NCBI RefSeq assembly: GCF_038446955.1 | Contig: NZ_CP151803.1 | Coordinates: forward strand, 3,658,001-3,722,000 | From: Pedobacter sp. FW305-3-2-15-E-R2A2 | GTDB lineage: Bacteria > Bacteroidota > Bacteroidia > Sphingobacteriales > Sphingobacteriaceae | Direction: 5' to 3' | Length of the DNA: 64,000 bases | Part shown: one piece after another, positions 33,490 to 43,158 of the stretch | How the letters are laid out: every line of letters starts with the position of its first letter | How positions within the stretch are numbered: position 1 is the first letter of the stretch | Position numbers and translations under genes: made by a program | The notes under the pieces: model-generated | The model's database searches: none | Told to the model about the DNA's origin: nothing | What the model saw: the letters and a program-made list of their open reading frames with translations, nothing else

Positions 33490-35001
33490 CTAATTATTGA
33501 TATTAGGATTATTATCTAATTCAGCCTGTGGCAGAGGAAGTAGATAATATGGGCTATTCGGTACAAAGTTTGGTTTATCTTTATCAGAAAACTTAAGCGT
33601 GGTATGTTGTTTTGCAAATACCTCTTTGGTTTTCCCATCAGGGGTAATCACCGTCACTTTTAGTGGTTGTCCGTCTGCACCCAGCGCAGGAAGTCTGACT
33701 ACTGCAGACTGTGTTCTCAGGATATCTGACAAAGAGAAACCCTCGCCCCATAATTCCTTTCTTCTTTCTATTAGAATCGCGGCGATCACTTCCTCTTTAG
33801 ATTTTGATCCCAATACAAATAGACTCGCTTGTCTGGCGCTAAGTAACTCATTCAGCGTTGTTACCGCGCTGGAAAGATTACCATTTCTGGCATAACTTTC
33901 TGCTGCGATAAGCGTCATTTCCGCTGACCTCATCATTACAATATCGCCCGTTTCATCTGGGCGGAATTTGAATTTCTGATAGCGCAGGTAACCTTCTCTT
34001 CCCGGTAAGCCATCCCATAAGAACAATTTAGCCCTGATATCGGTGGCATCGAAAAGTTTTAGGAAGTTTGGATCCGCCATAAAGCTGTAATAATAAGCAA
34101 TATCGGTCGTCACATCAAGGTAGTGAAAACTATAACTGGCATTACTTTGATCCGCCTGCTGTCCCTGACCCCAAATCCATTCACTGTTTTTAAGGTCATT
34201 AAATCCATTGGCGTACTCGCCTGCAGTCATGTAACTATAGTTTTTCTTAGCTTCCAGCGCCTCTTGTGCAGCAAGGTCCCATTTGCCCATATTCAGGTAA
34301 GTTCTGGCAAGCAAACCATGTACTACATCAATATTGATTTTGTATTTTGTAGTATTCGGGCGTTTATAGACGGGTAACGATTGAGCAGCCTGAGTTAAAT
34401 CCGAGACGATCAGCTTATAAATATCTTCCAGACTGGATTTTGCCCTGGGTTCCGTCTCAGGTGTTGTTGGTTCTGTGTAAAGCGGAACTCCTTTTGCTAA
34501 GGGATTGACCTGATAATTGAACTGATAATAGGTAACCAGATTCAAATAACTATTTGCCCTTAAAGCGAGGGCTTGTGCTTTGATTCTCGCTTTATCAGCA
34601 TCAGATCCGGACGCGGCATCAATTTTAGTGATGATGTTATTGCAATTGTCAATTACCTTGTAAAGAATGGTCCAAATGGCGCTCAGACGGCTCGTGTTCG
34701 ACGCATGAGTAAAATTATAGGAATCTGCGTATCCATATTTGTTTTGAATAATGGCGACATCATCGCCCATGGCGTCACTCATTCTCAGGATCGTGGAATA
34801 ACCAGGATTGGCATAAGTGAAAAAAGTCTCATGCATGTAGGCCCATGTGCCATTCAAAACCGTCTCAATATTTGCTGTATTGGCATAAATCACGGAGGAT
34901 TCTACCGAATTTGTCGGACTTGTATTCAGGTCTTTCTTGCAACCCAGGAAAGGTGTCAGAAAAGCTGCAACAATTATATAGGTGAATTTCTTTAAGTTCA
35001 T
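33490..35001 (-). CDS. SusD/RagB-family nutrient-binding lipoprotein
   Basis: A 503-residue outer-membrane lipoprotein that caps the SusC channel and captures glycans. The lipobox is at residues ~18-21 (FLGC, with acylated Cys followed by KKD). Helical TPR-like segments typical of the family follow (ANSYLNLVTYYQFNY, YLNMGKWDLAAQEALEAKK), and the C-terminal SusD-like part includes IAAILIERRKELWGEGFSLSDILRT. It lies 15 bp behind the SusC gene, so they are one operon. Its substrate should be the same as that of the divergent GH31 enzyme. Confidence 0.95.
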   Translation of the reverse strand: MNLKKFTYIIVAAFLTPFLGCKKDLNTSPTNSVESSVIYANTANIETVLNGTWAYMHETFFTYANPGYSTILRMSDAMGDDVAIIQNKYGYADSYNFTHASNTSRLSAIWTILYKVIDNCNNIITKIDAASGSDADKARIKAQALALRANSYLNLVTYYQFNYQVNPLAKGVPLYTEPTTPETEPRAKSSLEDIYKLIVSDLTQAAQSLPVYKRPNTTKYKINIDVVHGLLARTYLNMGKWDLAAQEALEAKKNYSYMTAGEYANGFNDLKNSEWIWGQGQQADQSNASYSFHYLDVTTDIAYYYSFMADPNFLKLFDATDIRAKLFLWDGLPGREGYLRYQKFKFRPDETGDIVMMRSAEMTLIAAESYARNGNLSSAVTTLNELLSARQASLFVLGSKSKEEVIAAILIERRKELWGEGFSLSDILRTQSAVVRLPALGADGQPLKVTVITPDGKTKEVFAKQHTTLKFSDKDKPNFVPNSPYYLLPLPQAELDNNPNINN

Positions 35002-35016
35002 TGTCGTAAGATTAAA

Positions 35017-38000
35017 TTAGAAAGTAAGGTTAAGTCCTGCGGAGAAGGTTTTCATAGAAGGGTACCTGAAATAGGTTGTTCCTTCGATCGTTTGCTCCGG
35101 ATCCATTCCTTGATGTCCATAAAAAGTAAGCAGGTTTTCTCCCGTTAGCGTTAGCTTTAAGTTGTATAATCCCCATTTACTAGCTAAAGATTTAGGTAAA
35201 CTATAACCTACAGTCAGGTTTTTAAGACGTGCATAAGTTGCGCTGTATAAAAATCTTGTGGAAGCCTGTGCCCATCCTGCATCGTCGGTAATCAATCGCG
35301 GTACATCTGTATTGCGGTTTTCAGGAGTCCAGTGTGTAAGAATTTCTTTCGACCATGGACGGCCGATAGATCTTCCTGCATGCATTAATCCCATATAATC
35401 ACCATCAAGGATCTTACCGCCAATGCTATAGGACAGCAGGGCCGAGATTTCAAATTCCTTATAGTTGAAAGTGTTTGAAATACCACCTGTAAGAACCGGT
35501 AAAGAGGTTTTTTGAAGATATTGGGTCGCATCAGAATAAACATTTGTCAATATTCTATTTCCATTTTTATCATCCTTAAACCACTGAGGGTCTCCATTTT
35601 CAGGATTCACACCAGCCCATTCTCTCAGGAAGAAATCAGAAGTAGTACCACCTACACGCATGATTTTGGTGGAAGTTTTAATCTCCTTTTGCGGGAGGGC
35701 TGTGATTGTGTTTTTATAATGAGTAGCATTCAGACTAACTGTCCACCTGAAGTCTGTAGTACGTACCGGAATTGCATTTAGCTGAACTTCAATACCTGTA
35801 TTTTTTAAGGCACCAATATTATCATCGATAGAACTAAATCCTAATGAAGGCGCTTTAGGCCGACTGAACAGTAAATCTCTGGACCTCCTGTCAAAATATT
35901 CTATTGTACCGCTGATGCGATCGTTGAACAAACCAAAATCAAGACCTATGTTCAGATTCAGGTTGGATTCCCATTTCAGGTCCGGAGTTTCCAGTCTGGA
36001 AGTCACCAATCCATTTTCGCCAAGGTTACTCTTGATGGAATAAAGACCTTTGTAGGCATAATAGGTTCCGATATTGTCATTTCCCTGTGCCCCATAACTG
36101 CTTCTTAGCGTTAGTGTGCTTAACCAGGGCGTCTCTTTCAGGAAAGCCTCTTCTGAAATTTTCCAGGAAGCTCCCAGCGACCAGAATGTTCCCCATCGTT
36201 GGGCAGGAGAGAACCTTGAGGTACCATCTGACCTTAGGGAAGCAGAAAGGAAATAACGTTTTTTATAATCATATTCTGCTCTTCCAAGGAAACTTAACAG
36301 CGTATAATCGATGGAGTTTCCACTGAAACCAGTGATTTGTGCAGCAGCATCAGGTTCATAAAAACCGGGAAGAACAAAACGTTGTTTTGATCCGGAAATG
36401 ACCCTGTAATTGTACTTATAAAGCTCCTGACCCGCCAATAAGTTCAGGTGATGGTCTTCTTTGAAGGTTTTATCATAGGTCAGGATGTTATTCCAGGTCC
36501 AGGAATAAGTTCTGCTGTTGCTTTTGGAAACATCCCCTTGGGATGGCACGCCGGCTCCTAATAAAGAATTCGTATAATTATGGGTGTTATTGTTTAGATA
36601 ATCCCCGCTATAACTTGTTTTAAGTTTCAATTCCGGAATAATGGTCGCTTCAAGAAAGGCTCTTGCAGAAACATTGTCCTTCATAATTTGAGACTTATCC
36701 AGGCCTACTGTTGCCGGGAGATTACTTCTTGGAATGGCTGAAGCAGGACGGTAAGCACCGAAGTCAGGCACCTTATTTCCATTTCCATCTAACTTAAACG
36801 ATCCATCAGGATTACGTTCAAAAATAGGATAGAAGCTTGGAATCGCTCTTGAATACTGGATTACATTGGCCGTATTGCTGTCTTCCGAAGTTGGATAATC
36901 CTGCAATGAGTTTGCGGCAGAAACATTTAAACCTGCGGTAAGCCATTTTTTTGCCTGTGTGGTCAGGTTGATTCTTGCATTGTAACGTTTGTATCCTGAA
37001 GCCAGTGCAATCCCTTTATCATTAAGATATCCTCCGGCGATGTAATACTGACTCTTCTCAGAACCTCCGCTAAAACTTAGATCTGCCTGAGTTCTTCTAG
37101 CTGTTTGCTGGGTAGCTTTCCCCCAGTCATTGTCCCACAAAGGGGTAGCTCCCGGAACAATCTTCCCGTCTAAACCTACCGGGATAGGGTAATTAGCACC
37201 ATAAGGGTTGATGCCCAGATCGGTAATCAACTGGCGACCGGCAGCAAGTCCCAACGCTTCCTCAGTAAAAGTCGGATTCGATACCCTAAGCTTGTTCTTT
37301 GCCGCTAACCAATAACTTTCAAAGTATTCATTCGTAGTTACCTGCTCGTAATCCTTTACTGCGCGCTTGGACACCCCCTGACTAAAACTGGCATTGATTT
37401 GCGTGTCTCCACCTTTTTTTCCTGTTTTCGTGGTGATGATAATCACACCATTCGCACCTCTGGAACCATACAACGCACTGGAAGCAGCGTCCTTCAGCAC
37501 ACTGATCGATTCTATGTCGTTTGGATTGATCGAACTCAAGTCGCCGGAAAATGGGTTTCCATCTACCACATATAAAGGAGCACTGGAAGCATTAATGGAA
37601 CCAATTCCGCGGATACGAATGGTAGCAGAAGTACCTGGCTGTCCGCTGGCAGCCACGGCCTGAACTCCAGGTGCTAAACCTTGTAAAGCTTTGGTAATAT
37701 TAGATACCTGTCTGTTTTGGAGCTGATCCCCACTGATCCTTGATACAGATCCGGTAATGTCCCTTCTTTTTGCGGTACCATAAGCTACGACCACCACTTC
37801 ATCGAGTTCATTCGAAGCATCGGTCAGTACGATATTCAGGTTTTCTCCAGCTTTCGCGCTGATGTCCTGACTGGCAAAACCCAGAAATGAAAAAGTCAGC
37901 GTCTCCTGCGGATTATTTAGTTTTAGCTTGAAATTACCCGACTGGTCGGAGGTAGTTCCGGATTTAGTTCCTTTGATTAGAATGCTGACCCCTGGGAGGG

Positions 38001-38109
38001 GAAGTTTGGTTCCTTTTTCAATTACTTTCCCTGTGACTTGATATACGTCCTGGGCCTTTGTAAATTGAATGAAGAACAAAAGAAATAAAATAGATAATCT
38101 TGTTTTCAT
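35017..38109 (-). CDS. SusC/RagA-family TonB-dependent outer-membrane receptor
   Basis: A 1030-residue outer-membrane transporter. After the signal peptide (LSILFLLFFIQFTKAQ) come a CarboxypepD_reg-like domain (VTGKVIEKGTKLPLPGVSILIKG), the SusC-specific TonB-box region (LDEVVVVAYGTAKRRDITGS), a plug domain (IRIRGIGSINASSAPLYVVDG, then VLKDAASSALYGSRGANGVI) and a C-terminal beta-barrel ending in FSAGLNLTF. There is no STN domain, so it should not signal to an anti-sigma factor; none is encoded nearby. It forms a complex with the SusD protein encoded downstream and takes up oligosaccharides driven by TonB. Confidence 0.96.
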   Translation of the reverse strand: MKTRLSILFLLFFIQFTKAQDVYQVTGKVIEKGTKLPLPGVSILIKGTKSGTTSDQSGNFKLKLNNPQETLTFSFLGFASQDISAKAGENLNIVLTDASNELDEVVVVAYGTAKRRDITGSVSRISGDQLQNRQVSNITKALQGLAPGVQAVAASGQPGTSATIRIRGIGSINASSAPLYVVDGNPFSGDLSSINPNDIESISVLKDAASSALYGSRGANGVIIITTKTGKKGGDTQINASFSQGVSKRAVKDYEQVTTNEYFESYWLAAKNKLRVSNPTFTEEALGLAAGRQLITDLGINPYGANYPIPVGLDGKIVPGATPLWDNDWGKATQQTARRTQADLSFSGGSEKSQYYIAGGYLNDKGIALASGYKRYNARINLTTQAKKWLTAGLNVSAANSLQDYPTSEDSNTANVIQYSRAIPSFYPIFERNPDGSFKLDGNGNKVPDFGAYRPASAIPRSNLPATVGLDKSQIMKDNVSARAFLEATIIPELKLKTSYSGDYLNNNTHNYTNSLLGAGVPSQGDVSKSNSRTYSWTWNNILTYDKTFKEDHHLNLLAGQELYKYNYRVISGSKQRFVLPGFYEPDAAAQITGFSGNSIDYTLLSFLGRAEYDYKKRYFLSASLRSDGTSRFSPAQRWGTFWSLGASWKISEEAFLKETPWLSTLTLRSSYGAQGNDNIGTYYAYKGLYSIKSNLGENGLVTSRLETPDLKWESNLNLNIGLDFGLFNDRISGTIEYFDRRSRDLLFSRPKAPSLGFSSIDDNIGALKNTGIEVQLNAIPVRTTDFRWTVSLNATHYKNTITALPQKEIKTSTKIMRVGGTTSDFFLREWAGVNPENGDPQWFKDDKNGNRILTNVYSDATQYLQKTSLPVLTGGISNTFNYKEFEISALLSYSIGGKILDGDYMGLMHAGRSIGRPWSKEILTHWTPENRNTDVPRLITDDAGWAQASTRFLYSATYARLKNLTVGYSLPKSLASKWGLYNLKLTLTGENLLTFYGHQGMDPEQTIEGTTYFRYPSMKTFSAGLNLTF

Positions 38110-38468
38110 TAGAATACATTTGTTTTTTAGCGCTTATGAAGCGATCATCAGCATGTTCCTTGCTTTTTGTAAGCAGATGCCGATGATGGTTTCATCACAA
38201 TATTTGTTCGTTAATTAATGATTGTTGCTTTCCCTAAAACTTCCCGCATGGAAAATTTCAGGCAATAGTTTCCCTCAGCCCCATAAAAGGCTGTTTGGTC
38301 TTTTTTAATAAATTAGATTAATGTAGGATTAGGCCATGCAACAACACATTCGAAGTGCTGGCTGGCGATTAAGGATTAAGCTTGCTGCGAAGTCAGCAAC
38401 TTGATTGAGATAAAGTAGAAAATTGTTCATGATGTGTCTTTACTTATACGGATTACGCGTTACGGCTG

Positions 38469-38476
38469 CAAATATA
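38469..38476 (-). promoter_or_regulatory. Putative -7 box of the susC-susD operon, with a long leader
   Basis: On the minus strand this reads TATATTTG, an exact TAnnTTTG match. Transcription would start near 38460, leaving a leader of about 350 nt before the SusC start codon. The -33 region is not obvious. A long leader leaves room for post-transcriptional control, but no known riboswitch was recognised in it. Confidence 0.35.
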
Positions 38477-38711
38477 GATAAAAACACTACTAAATCGATA
38501 GACTTTAAGTAAAATCTATCAGAGAAATGTCAAAAGAGCACATGAATCGATCTTTTTAAGGCCAGGAGGGGGCACTATAGGATAAAACCCTAAATAATGA
38601 CGGGTTGCTGTCTTTATAAAAAAGGAGTAAATCATCAGATAAGTGGGTAAATCCATTAATAGATGGACGGGCGAATGCAGGAATAGATGAAGGGATGAGC
38701 AGTGATTTCTG

Positions 38712-38721
38712 CGCAAACGAT
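38712..38721. promoter_or_regulatory. Possible LacI-type half-palindrome
   Basis: CGCAAACGATTG contains the CAAnCGnTTG pattern with a central CG, like operators of LacI-family regulators. It is weaker than the site at 38907 and may be chance. Confidence 0.25.
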
Positions 38722-38906
38722 TGATTTCTTGGTCAGTTTTTTAATCTGATCAATTCCTCCTGTATTTTACATTAATGAAATAAAAAGTTCCATTAGCCTT
38801 GATTTTGCCCTCCATGTATAGATAAAGGCTTAAAATCAACTATTTTGAGCAGGAGGAAAAGCAGCTGAGCTCAGCCATTTCTTCCGCTCAAACCTACAAT
38901 ATTTAC

Positions 38907-38918
38907 GCAACCGTTTGC
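38907..38918. promoter_or_regulatory. Likely LacI-family operator
   Basis: GCAACCGTTTGC is one base away from the perfect palindrome GCAAACGTTTGC, the typical shape of LacI-family operators with a central CG. It lies between the divergent susC and GH31 genes, about 300 bp before the latter. No LacI-family gene is in the window. Confidence 0.4.
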
Positions 38919-39212
38919 ATGAAGAAGCAATCGGGGATAAACGCTCTTTTTACCACCTTAGACACGATAATTCACCTTTTTTCGTTAAAACATTTTCCCG
39001 CTCCAAAGGTGCTTGTTTTTAGAATAAATGGCTCTGGAAGGTAAAACAGCGATTTTGGAGCAGCCAAAGGGCCTATGCGGTCAGCACTGACTGCAAATTT
39101 ATAGCCATAATCCCTATATTCGGCACGATACAACACACAAACATCTGGGATGACCAATGGAATGCCAACAAGTATCTGTTAGCAGGAAATCTCAGAAAAA
39201 CCTATTCTAAGA

Positions 39213-42200
39213 ATGATGAAAAAATTATTTGGAGATGCTAACCCAAAAAACGCTGTTCTACTGGCGCTTGCTTTCCCCTTACTGGTTTCCTATATACCAG
39301 CATCGGCAATGCCAAAGATGAACATCGTAAAACAAGCCATGATGCGAGGTCAGAAAGTGATCAGCGCAAAAAAGATCAATTCTACTTCCGTGGAGTTGTT
39401 GTTTTCGGACAACCAACGGTTAACGCTCGATTTCTACGGTGGAAACATGTTCAGGCTCTTTCAGGACAACTCAGGAGGATTTATCCGCGACCCTGAAGCC
39501 AAGCCCGATGCTAAAATATTAGTGGAGAATCCGAGAAGGGTAGTTTCAAAACTGGAGCTTAGCGATGATAACCAGCAAATTACCATTGCTACAGATAAGA
39601 TTACGGTACTCATCGATAAAAACACCTCCCTGTTAAAAGTCATTAATCAGGCTACCAAAGCAGTTGTTCTTGAAGAAGCAGCACCCATTAATTTTGAAAA
39701 AGGAAAGGTAACGCTGACCTTAAAAGAGCAGCCTCAGGAATATTTTTATGGCGGTGGTGTACAGAACGGCCGTTTCTCACATAAAGGAAAAGCGATCTCC
39801 ATAGAAAACCAGAACAGCTGGACGGATGGGGGTGTAGCTTCTCCAACGCCTTTCTATTGGTCTTCAAATGGCTATGGCATGATGTGGCACACTTTTAAGA
39901 AAGGAAAATACGACTTCGGAGCCAAAGAGAAAGGACTCGTAAAGCTATCTCATGATTCAGACTATCTGGATGCTTTTTTTATGTTCAGTGATGGTGCTTC
40001 AGCCTTGTTAAACGATTTTTATCAGCTGACCGGCAATCCCATTTTGCTGCCAAAATTTGGTTTCTATCAGGGACACCTGAATGCCTATAACCGCGACTTC
40101 TGGAAAGAAGATGAAAAAGGAACTTTGTTTGAAGATGGAAAGCGATATAAAGAAGGTCAGAAAGACAATGGAGGAATCAAAGAATCCCTCAATGGCGAGA
40201 AGAACAATTACCAGTTTTCTGCCCGTGCCGTGATCGACAGGTATAAAAAGAACGACATGCCTTTTGGCTGGCTATTACCCAACGATGGTTACGGTGCTGG
40301 CTATGGACAGACCGAAACTTTAGATGGAAATATCCAAAACCTGAAAAGCTTAGGCGACTACGCCCGCAAGAATGGTGTAGAAATCGGCTTATGGACACAA
40401 TCCGACCTTCACCCAAAACCGGAAGTCAGCGCCTTACTTCAAAGGGACATCATCAAAGAAGTACGGGATGCCGGTGTTCGTGTTTTAAAAACGGATGTGG
40501 CCTGGGTAGGTGCCGGATATTCATTCGGACTTAACGGTGTCGCAGACGTTGCACAAATCATCCCTTATTACGGCAATAGCAGCAGACCTTTCATCATATC
40601 TCTGGATGGCTGGGCAGGTACGCAGCGTTATGCAGGGGTATGGTCTGGCGATCAGACCGGGGGAGTTTGGGAATACATCCGTTTCCATATCCCTACTTAT
40701 ATTGGCTCAGGTTTATCCGGACAACCGAACATCACTTCAGACATGGACGGTATCTTTGGCGGTAAAAATCCGGCGATCAATGCGCGGGATTTCCAATGGA
40801 AAACTTTCACGCCAATGGAGCTGAATATGGATGGTTGGGGAGCCAATGAGAAATATCCACATGCATTGGCAGAACCGGTTACTTCGATTAACCGCAATTA
40901 TCTGAAGCTCAAATCAGAATTAATGCCTTATGCCTACAGCATTTCCAAAGCTGCAGTGACCGGTTTACCGATGATCAGGGCCATGTTCCTGGAATATCCA
41001 AATGCCTATACCCAGGGAACAGCTACTCAATATCAATTCCTGTACGGACCTTCTTTCCTGGTGGCACCGATTTATCAGGCTACAAAATCAGATGATAAAG
41101 GGAACGACATCCGCAATGGAATCTACCTGCCTGAAGGCCTTTGGATCGATTATTTCTCAGGAGAACGATATGCAGGAAACAGCATTCTGAATACCTTTGA
41201 CGCACCACTCTGGAAACTGCCGCTCTTCGTTAAAAGCGGGGCTATTATCCCAATGTCAAATCCGAACAATAATGTGGCGGAGATCGATAAAAGCAAGCGG
41301 ATCTATGAACTTTATCCCGCCGGAAAAACGGCATTTACAGAATATGACGATGATGGGGTAACGGAAGCCTATAAACTGGGCAAAGGCACTTCGACTTTAA
41401 TCGAGTCAGATCAGGATAAAAACAAAGTAATCCTGACCATTCACGCGGCTAAAGGTGATTTCGACGGTTTTGTAAAGGAAAAAACAACCGAATTCAGAAT
41501 AAACGTCACAGAAAAACCAAAGAAACTCTCTGCTAAAATCGGAAACGATAAAGTCAAATTAACGGAAGTCAACACGATCGACGAGTTCCAAAAGCAAGAG
41601 AATGTATATTTCTATGAAGCCAGACCGAGTCTCAATAAATATGCGACTAAAGGTACTGAGTTTGAAAAAGTGATCATCACCAAAAATGCGCAGCTACTGG
41701 TAAAACTGGCCAGTACTGACATTTCCTTAAATGAGGTTTCGGTGATAGTTGAAGGCTTTAAATTTGAACCTGTTGATCAGCATCGAATCTCTTCCGGAAC
41801 ATTGACCGCTCCTGCAAACACCCGCATTACAGAGAAAAATACAGAAGCATACACCCTAAAACCAACCTGGAACAAAGTAGAGCATGCCGATTTCTATGAA
41901 ATAGATTTCAATGGCATGCATTATACCACGATCAAGGATACCACCTTGTTATTTGATGGATTACTGGCAGAAACGCCTTATTCTTTTAAATTACGTGCAG
42001 TAAATAAGGATGGTTTCTCAGACTGGACGGAATTAAAGGCAACTACAAAATCTAATCCTTTAGAATTTGCCATTTCCGGAATCGTAGCAGAAACTACTGC
42101 AGAAAATCAGGAAGAATCAGAAATCGATAAATTATTCGATTATGACGAAGGAAACATGTGGCATACCAAATGGGGTGTAAAATCTGTTCCTTTTGACATC

Positions 42201-43079
42201 ATCATGGACCTGAAATCAATTAACCAACTTGACAAATTCCATTATCTGCCACGCAGGGGAAGAGGAAACGGAATATTGCTAAAAGGCAAGGTATTCTACA
42301 GCAACAACAAGGAAAACTGGACAGAAGCAGGTTCATTTGAATGGAAAAACGCAGAGGATGTGAAAATATTCAACTTCGCGAACCACCCAACTGCCCGTTT
42401 CATCAAAATTGCTGTCGCCGATGGTGTTGGTGGTTTCGGCTCAGGTCGTGAACTATATGTCTTCAAAGTTCCCGGAACAGAAAGTTACCTTCCCGGCGAC
42501 ATTAACAACGATCGTCTGATTGACATGAATGATTTTACTTCTTACACCAATTACACCGGATTGAAAAAAGGCGATGCAGATTTCGAAGGATACATCAGCA
42601 ATGGTGATATCAATAAAAACGACCGTATCGATGCCTACGACATCTCCGTTGTAGCGACACAGCTTAATGGCGGCATAGAAGCTGCTAAAACAGAAAAAGT
42701 ATCCGGTAAGATCGAAATCAGTACGGCAAAACCTAGCTATAACAAAGGCGAAATCGTCGAAATTAAAGTAAAAGGGCTAAACCTGAAATCGGTAAATGCA
42801 CTAAGCTTCGCCTTGCCATACCTTTCGGCAGATTACGAATTTATAAGCGTACAAAACCTAAATGTAAAACAAATGGAAAACCTAACCAACGACAGGTTGC
42901 ACACCAATGGCGAGAAAGTTTTATATCCAACCTTCGTTAACATCGGTAACAAAGAGACTTTAAATGGCAGTACAGAACTCTTCGTATTAAAATTAAAAGC
43001 AAAACGTAAACTATACTTTAACCTTAAAGCTATTGAAGGAATTTTGATAGACAAAAACCTCAATACCATTAAGTTCTAA
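39213..43079 (+). CDS. GH31-family glycosidase with Fn3, F5/8C (CBM32-like), dockerin-like and cohesin-like regions
   Basis: A 1288-residue secreted alpha-glycosidase. Residues ~1-33 form a signal peptide. The GH31 fold spans ~40-760, with the nucleophile Asp428 in LKTDVAWVGAGYSFG and acid/base Asp480 in WSGDQTGG. The nucleophile motif differs from the WxDMNE of common alpha-glucosidases and resembles the subfamily described as alpha-N-acetylgalactosaminidases, so alpha-GalNAc or a related sugar is possible; this is inference. Fn3 follows (~870-945), then an F5/8C domain (~948-1090), then two calcium-type repeats GDINNDRLIDMNDF and GDINKNDRIDAYDI (dockerin type I), and a cohesin-like domain (~1161-1288). 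It is divergent from susC and so completes a small glycan-use locus. Confidence 0.88.
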   Translation: MMKKLFGDANPKNAVLLALAFPLLVSYIPASAMPKMNIVKQAMMRGQKVISAKKINSTSVELLFSDNQRLTLDFYGGNMFRLFQDNSGGFIRDPEAKPDAKILVENPRRVVSKLELSDDNQQITIATDKITVLIDKNTSLLKVINQATKAVVLEEAAPINFEKGKVTLTLKEQPQEYFYGGGVQNGRFSHKGKAISIENQNSWTDGGVASPTPFYWSSNGYGMMWHTFKKGKYDFGAKEKGLVKLSHDSDYLDAFFMFSDGASALLNDFYQLTGNPILLPKFGFYQGHLNAYNRDFWKEDEKGTLFEDGKRYKEGQKDNGGIKESLNGEKNNYQFSARAVIDRYKKNDMPFGWLLPNDGYGAGYGQTETLDGNIQNLKSLGDYARKNGVEIGLWTQSDLHPKPEVSALLQRDIIKEVRDAGVRVLKTDVAWVGAGYSFGLNGVADVAQIIPYYGNSSRPFIISLDGWAGTQRYAGVWSGDQTGGVWEYIRFHIPTYIGSGLSGQPNITSDMDGIFGGKNPAINARDFQWKTFTPMELNMDGWGANEKYPHALAEPVTSINRNYLKLKSELMPYAYSISKAAVTGLPMIRAMFLEYPNAYTQGTATQYQFLYGPSFLVAPIYQATKSDDKGNDIRNGIYLPEGLWIDYFSGERYAGNSILNTFDAPLWKLPLFVKSGAIIPMSNPNNNVAEIDKSKRIYELYPAGKTAFTEYDDDGVTEAYKLGKGTSTLIESDQDKNKVILTIHAAKGDFDGFVKEKTTEFRINVTEKPKKLSAKIGNDKVKLTEVNTIDEFQKQENVYFYEARPSLNKYATKGTEFEKVIITKNAQLLVKLASTDISLNEVSVIVEGFKFEPVDQHRISSGTLTAPANTRITEKNTEAYTLKPTWNKVEHADFYEIDFNGMHYTTIKDTTLLFDGLLAETPYSFKLRAVNKDGFSDWTELKATTKSNPLEFAISGIVAETTAENQEESEIDKLFDYDEGNMWHTKWGVKSVPFDIIMDLKSINQLDKFHYLPRRGRGNGILLKGKVFYSNNKENWTEAGSFEWKNAEDVKIFNFANHPTARFIKIAVADGVGGFGSGRELYVFKVPGTESYLPGDINNDRLIDMNDFTSYTNYTGLKKGDADFEGYISNGDINKNDRIDAYDISVVATQLNGGIEAAKTEKVSGKIEISTAKPSYNKGEIVEIKVKGLNLKSVNALSFALPYLSADYEFISVQNLNVKQMENLTNDRLHTNGEKVLYPTFVNIGNKETLNGSTELFVLKLKAKRKLYFNLKAIEGILIDKNLNTIKF

Positions 43080-43095
43080 AATTTTAAACCGATAA

Positions 43096-43136
43096 AGAAA
43101 AACCTGCAAATATGATTTGCGGGTTTTTCTTTTTTA
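43096..43136 (+). terminator. Intrinsic terminator of the GH31 gene
   Basis: A 16-bp stem, AGAAAAACCTGCAAAT and ATTTGCGGGTTTTTCT with one G-T pair and a three-base loop, followed by T's, 17 bases behind the stop codon. Confidence 0.85.
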
Positions 43137-43158
43137 ATCCTCCTGGTTAAAGCGGTAG

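Larger units (their letters stand above)
38110..39212. other. 1.1-kb intergenic region between divergent susC and GH31 genes
   Basis: No credible coding sequence. It holds the putative susC leader and -7 box (38469), two LacI-type palindromes (38712 and 38907) and a weak -7-like box TATATTCG at 39115-39122 before the GH31 gene. The rest shows nothing recognisable. Confidence 0.6.
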
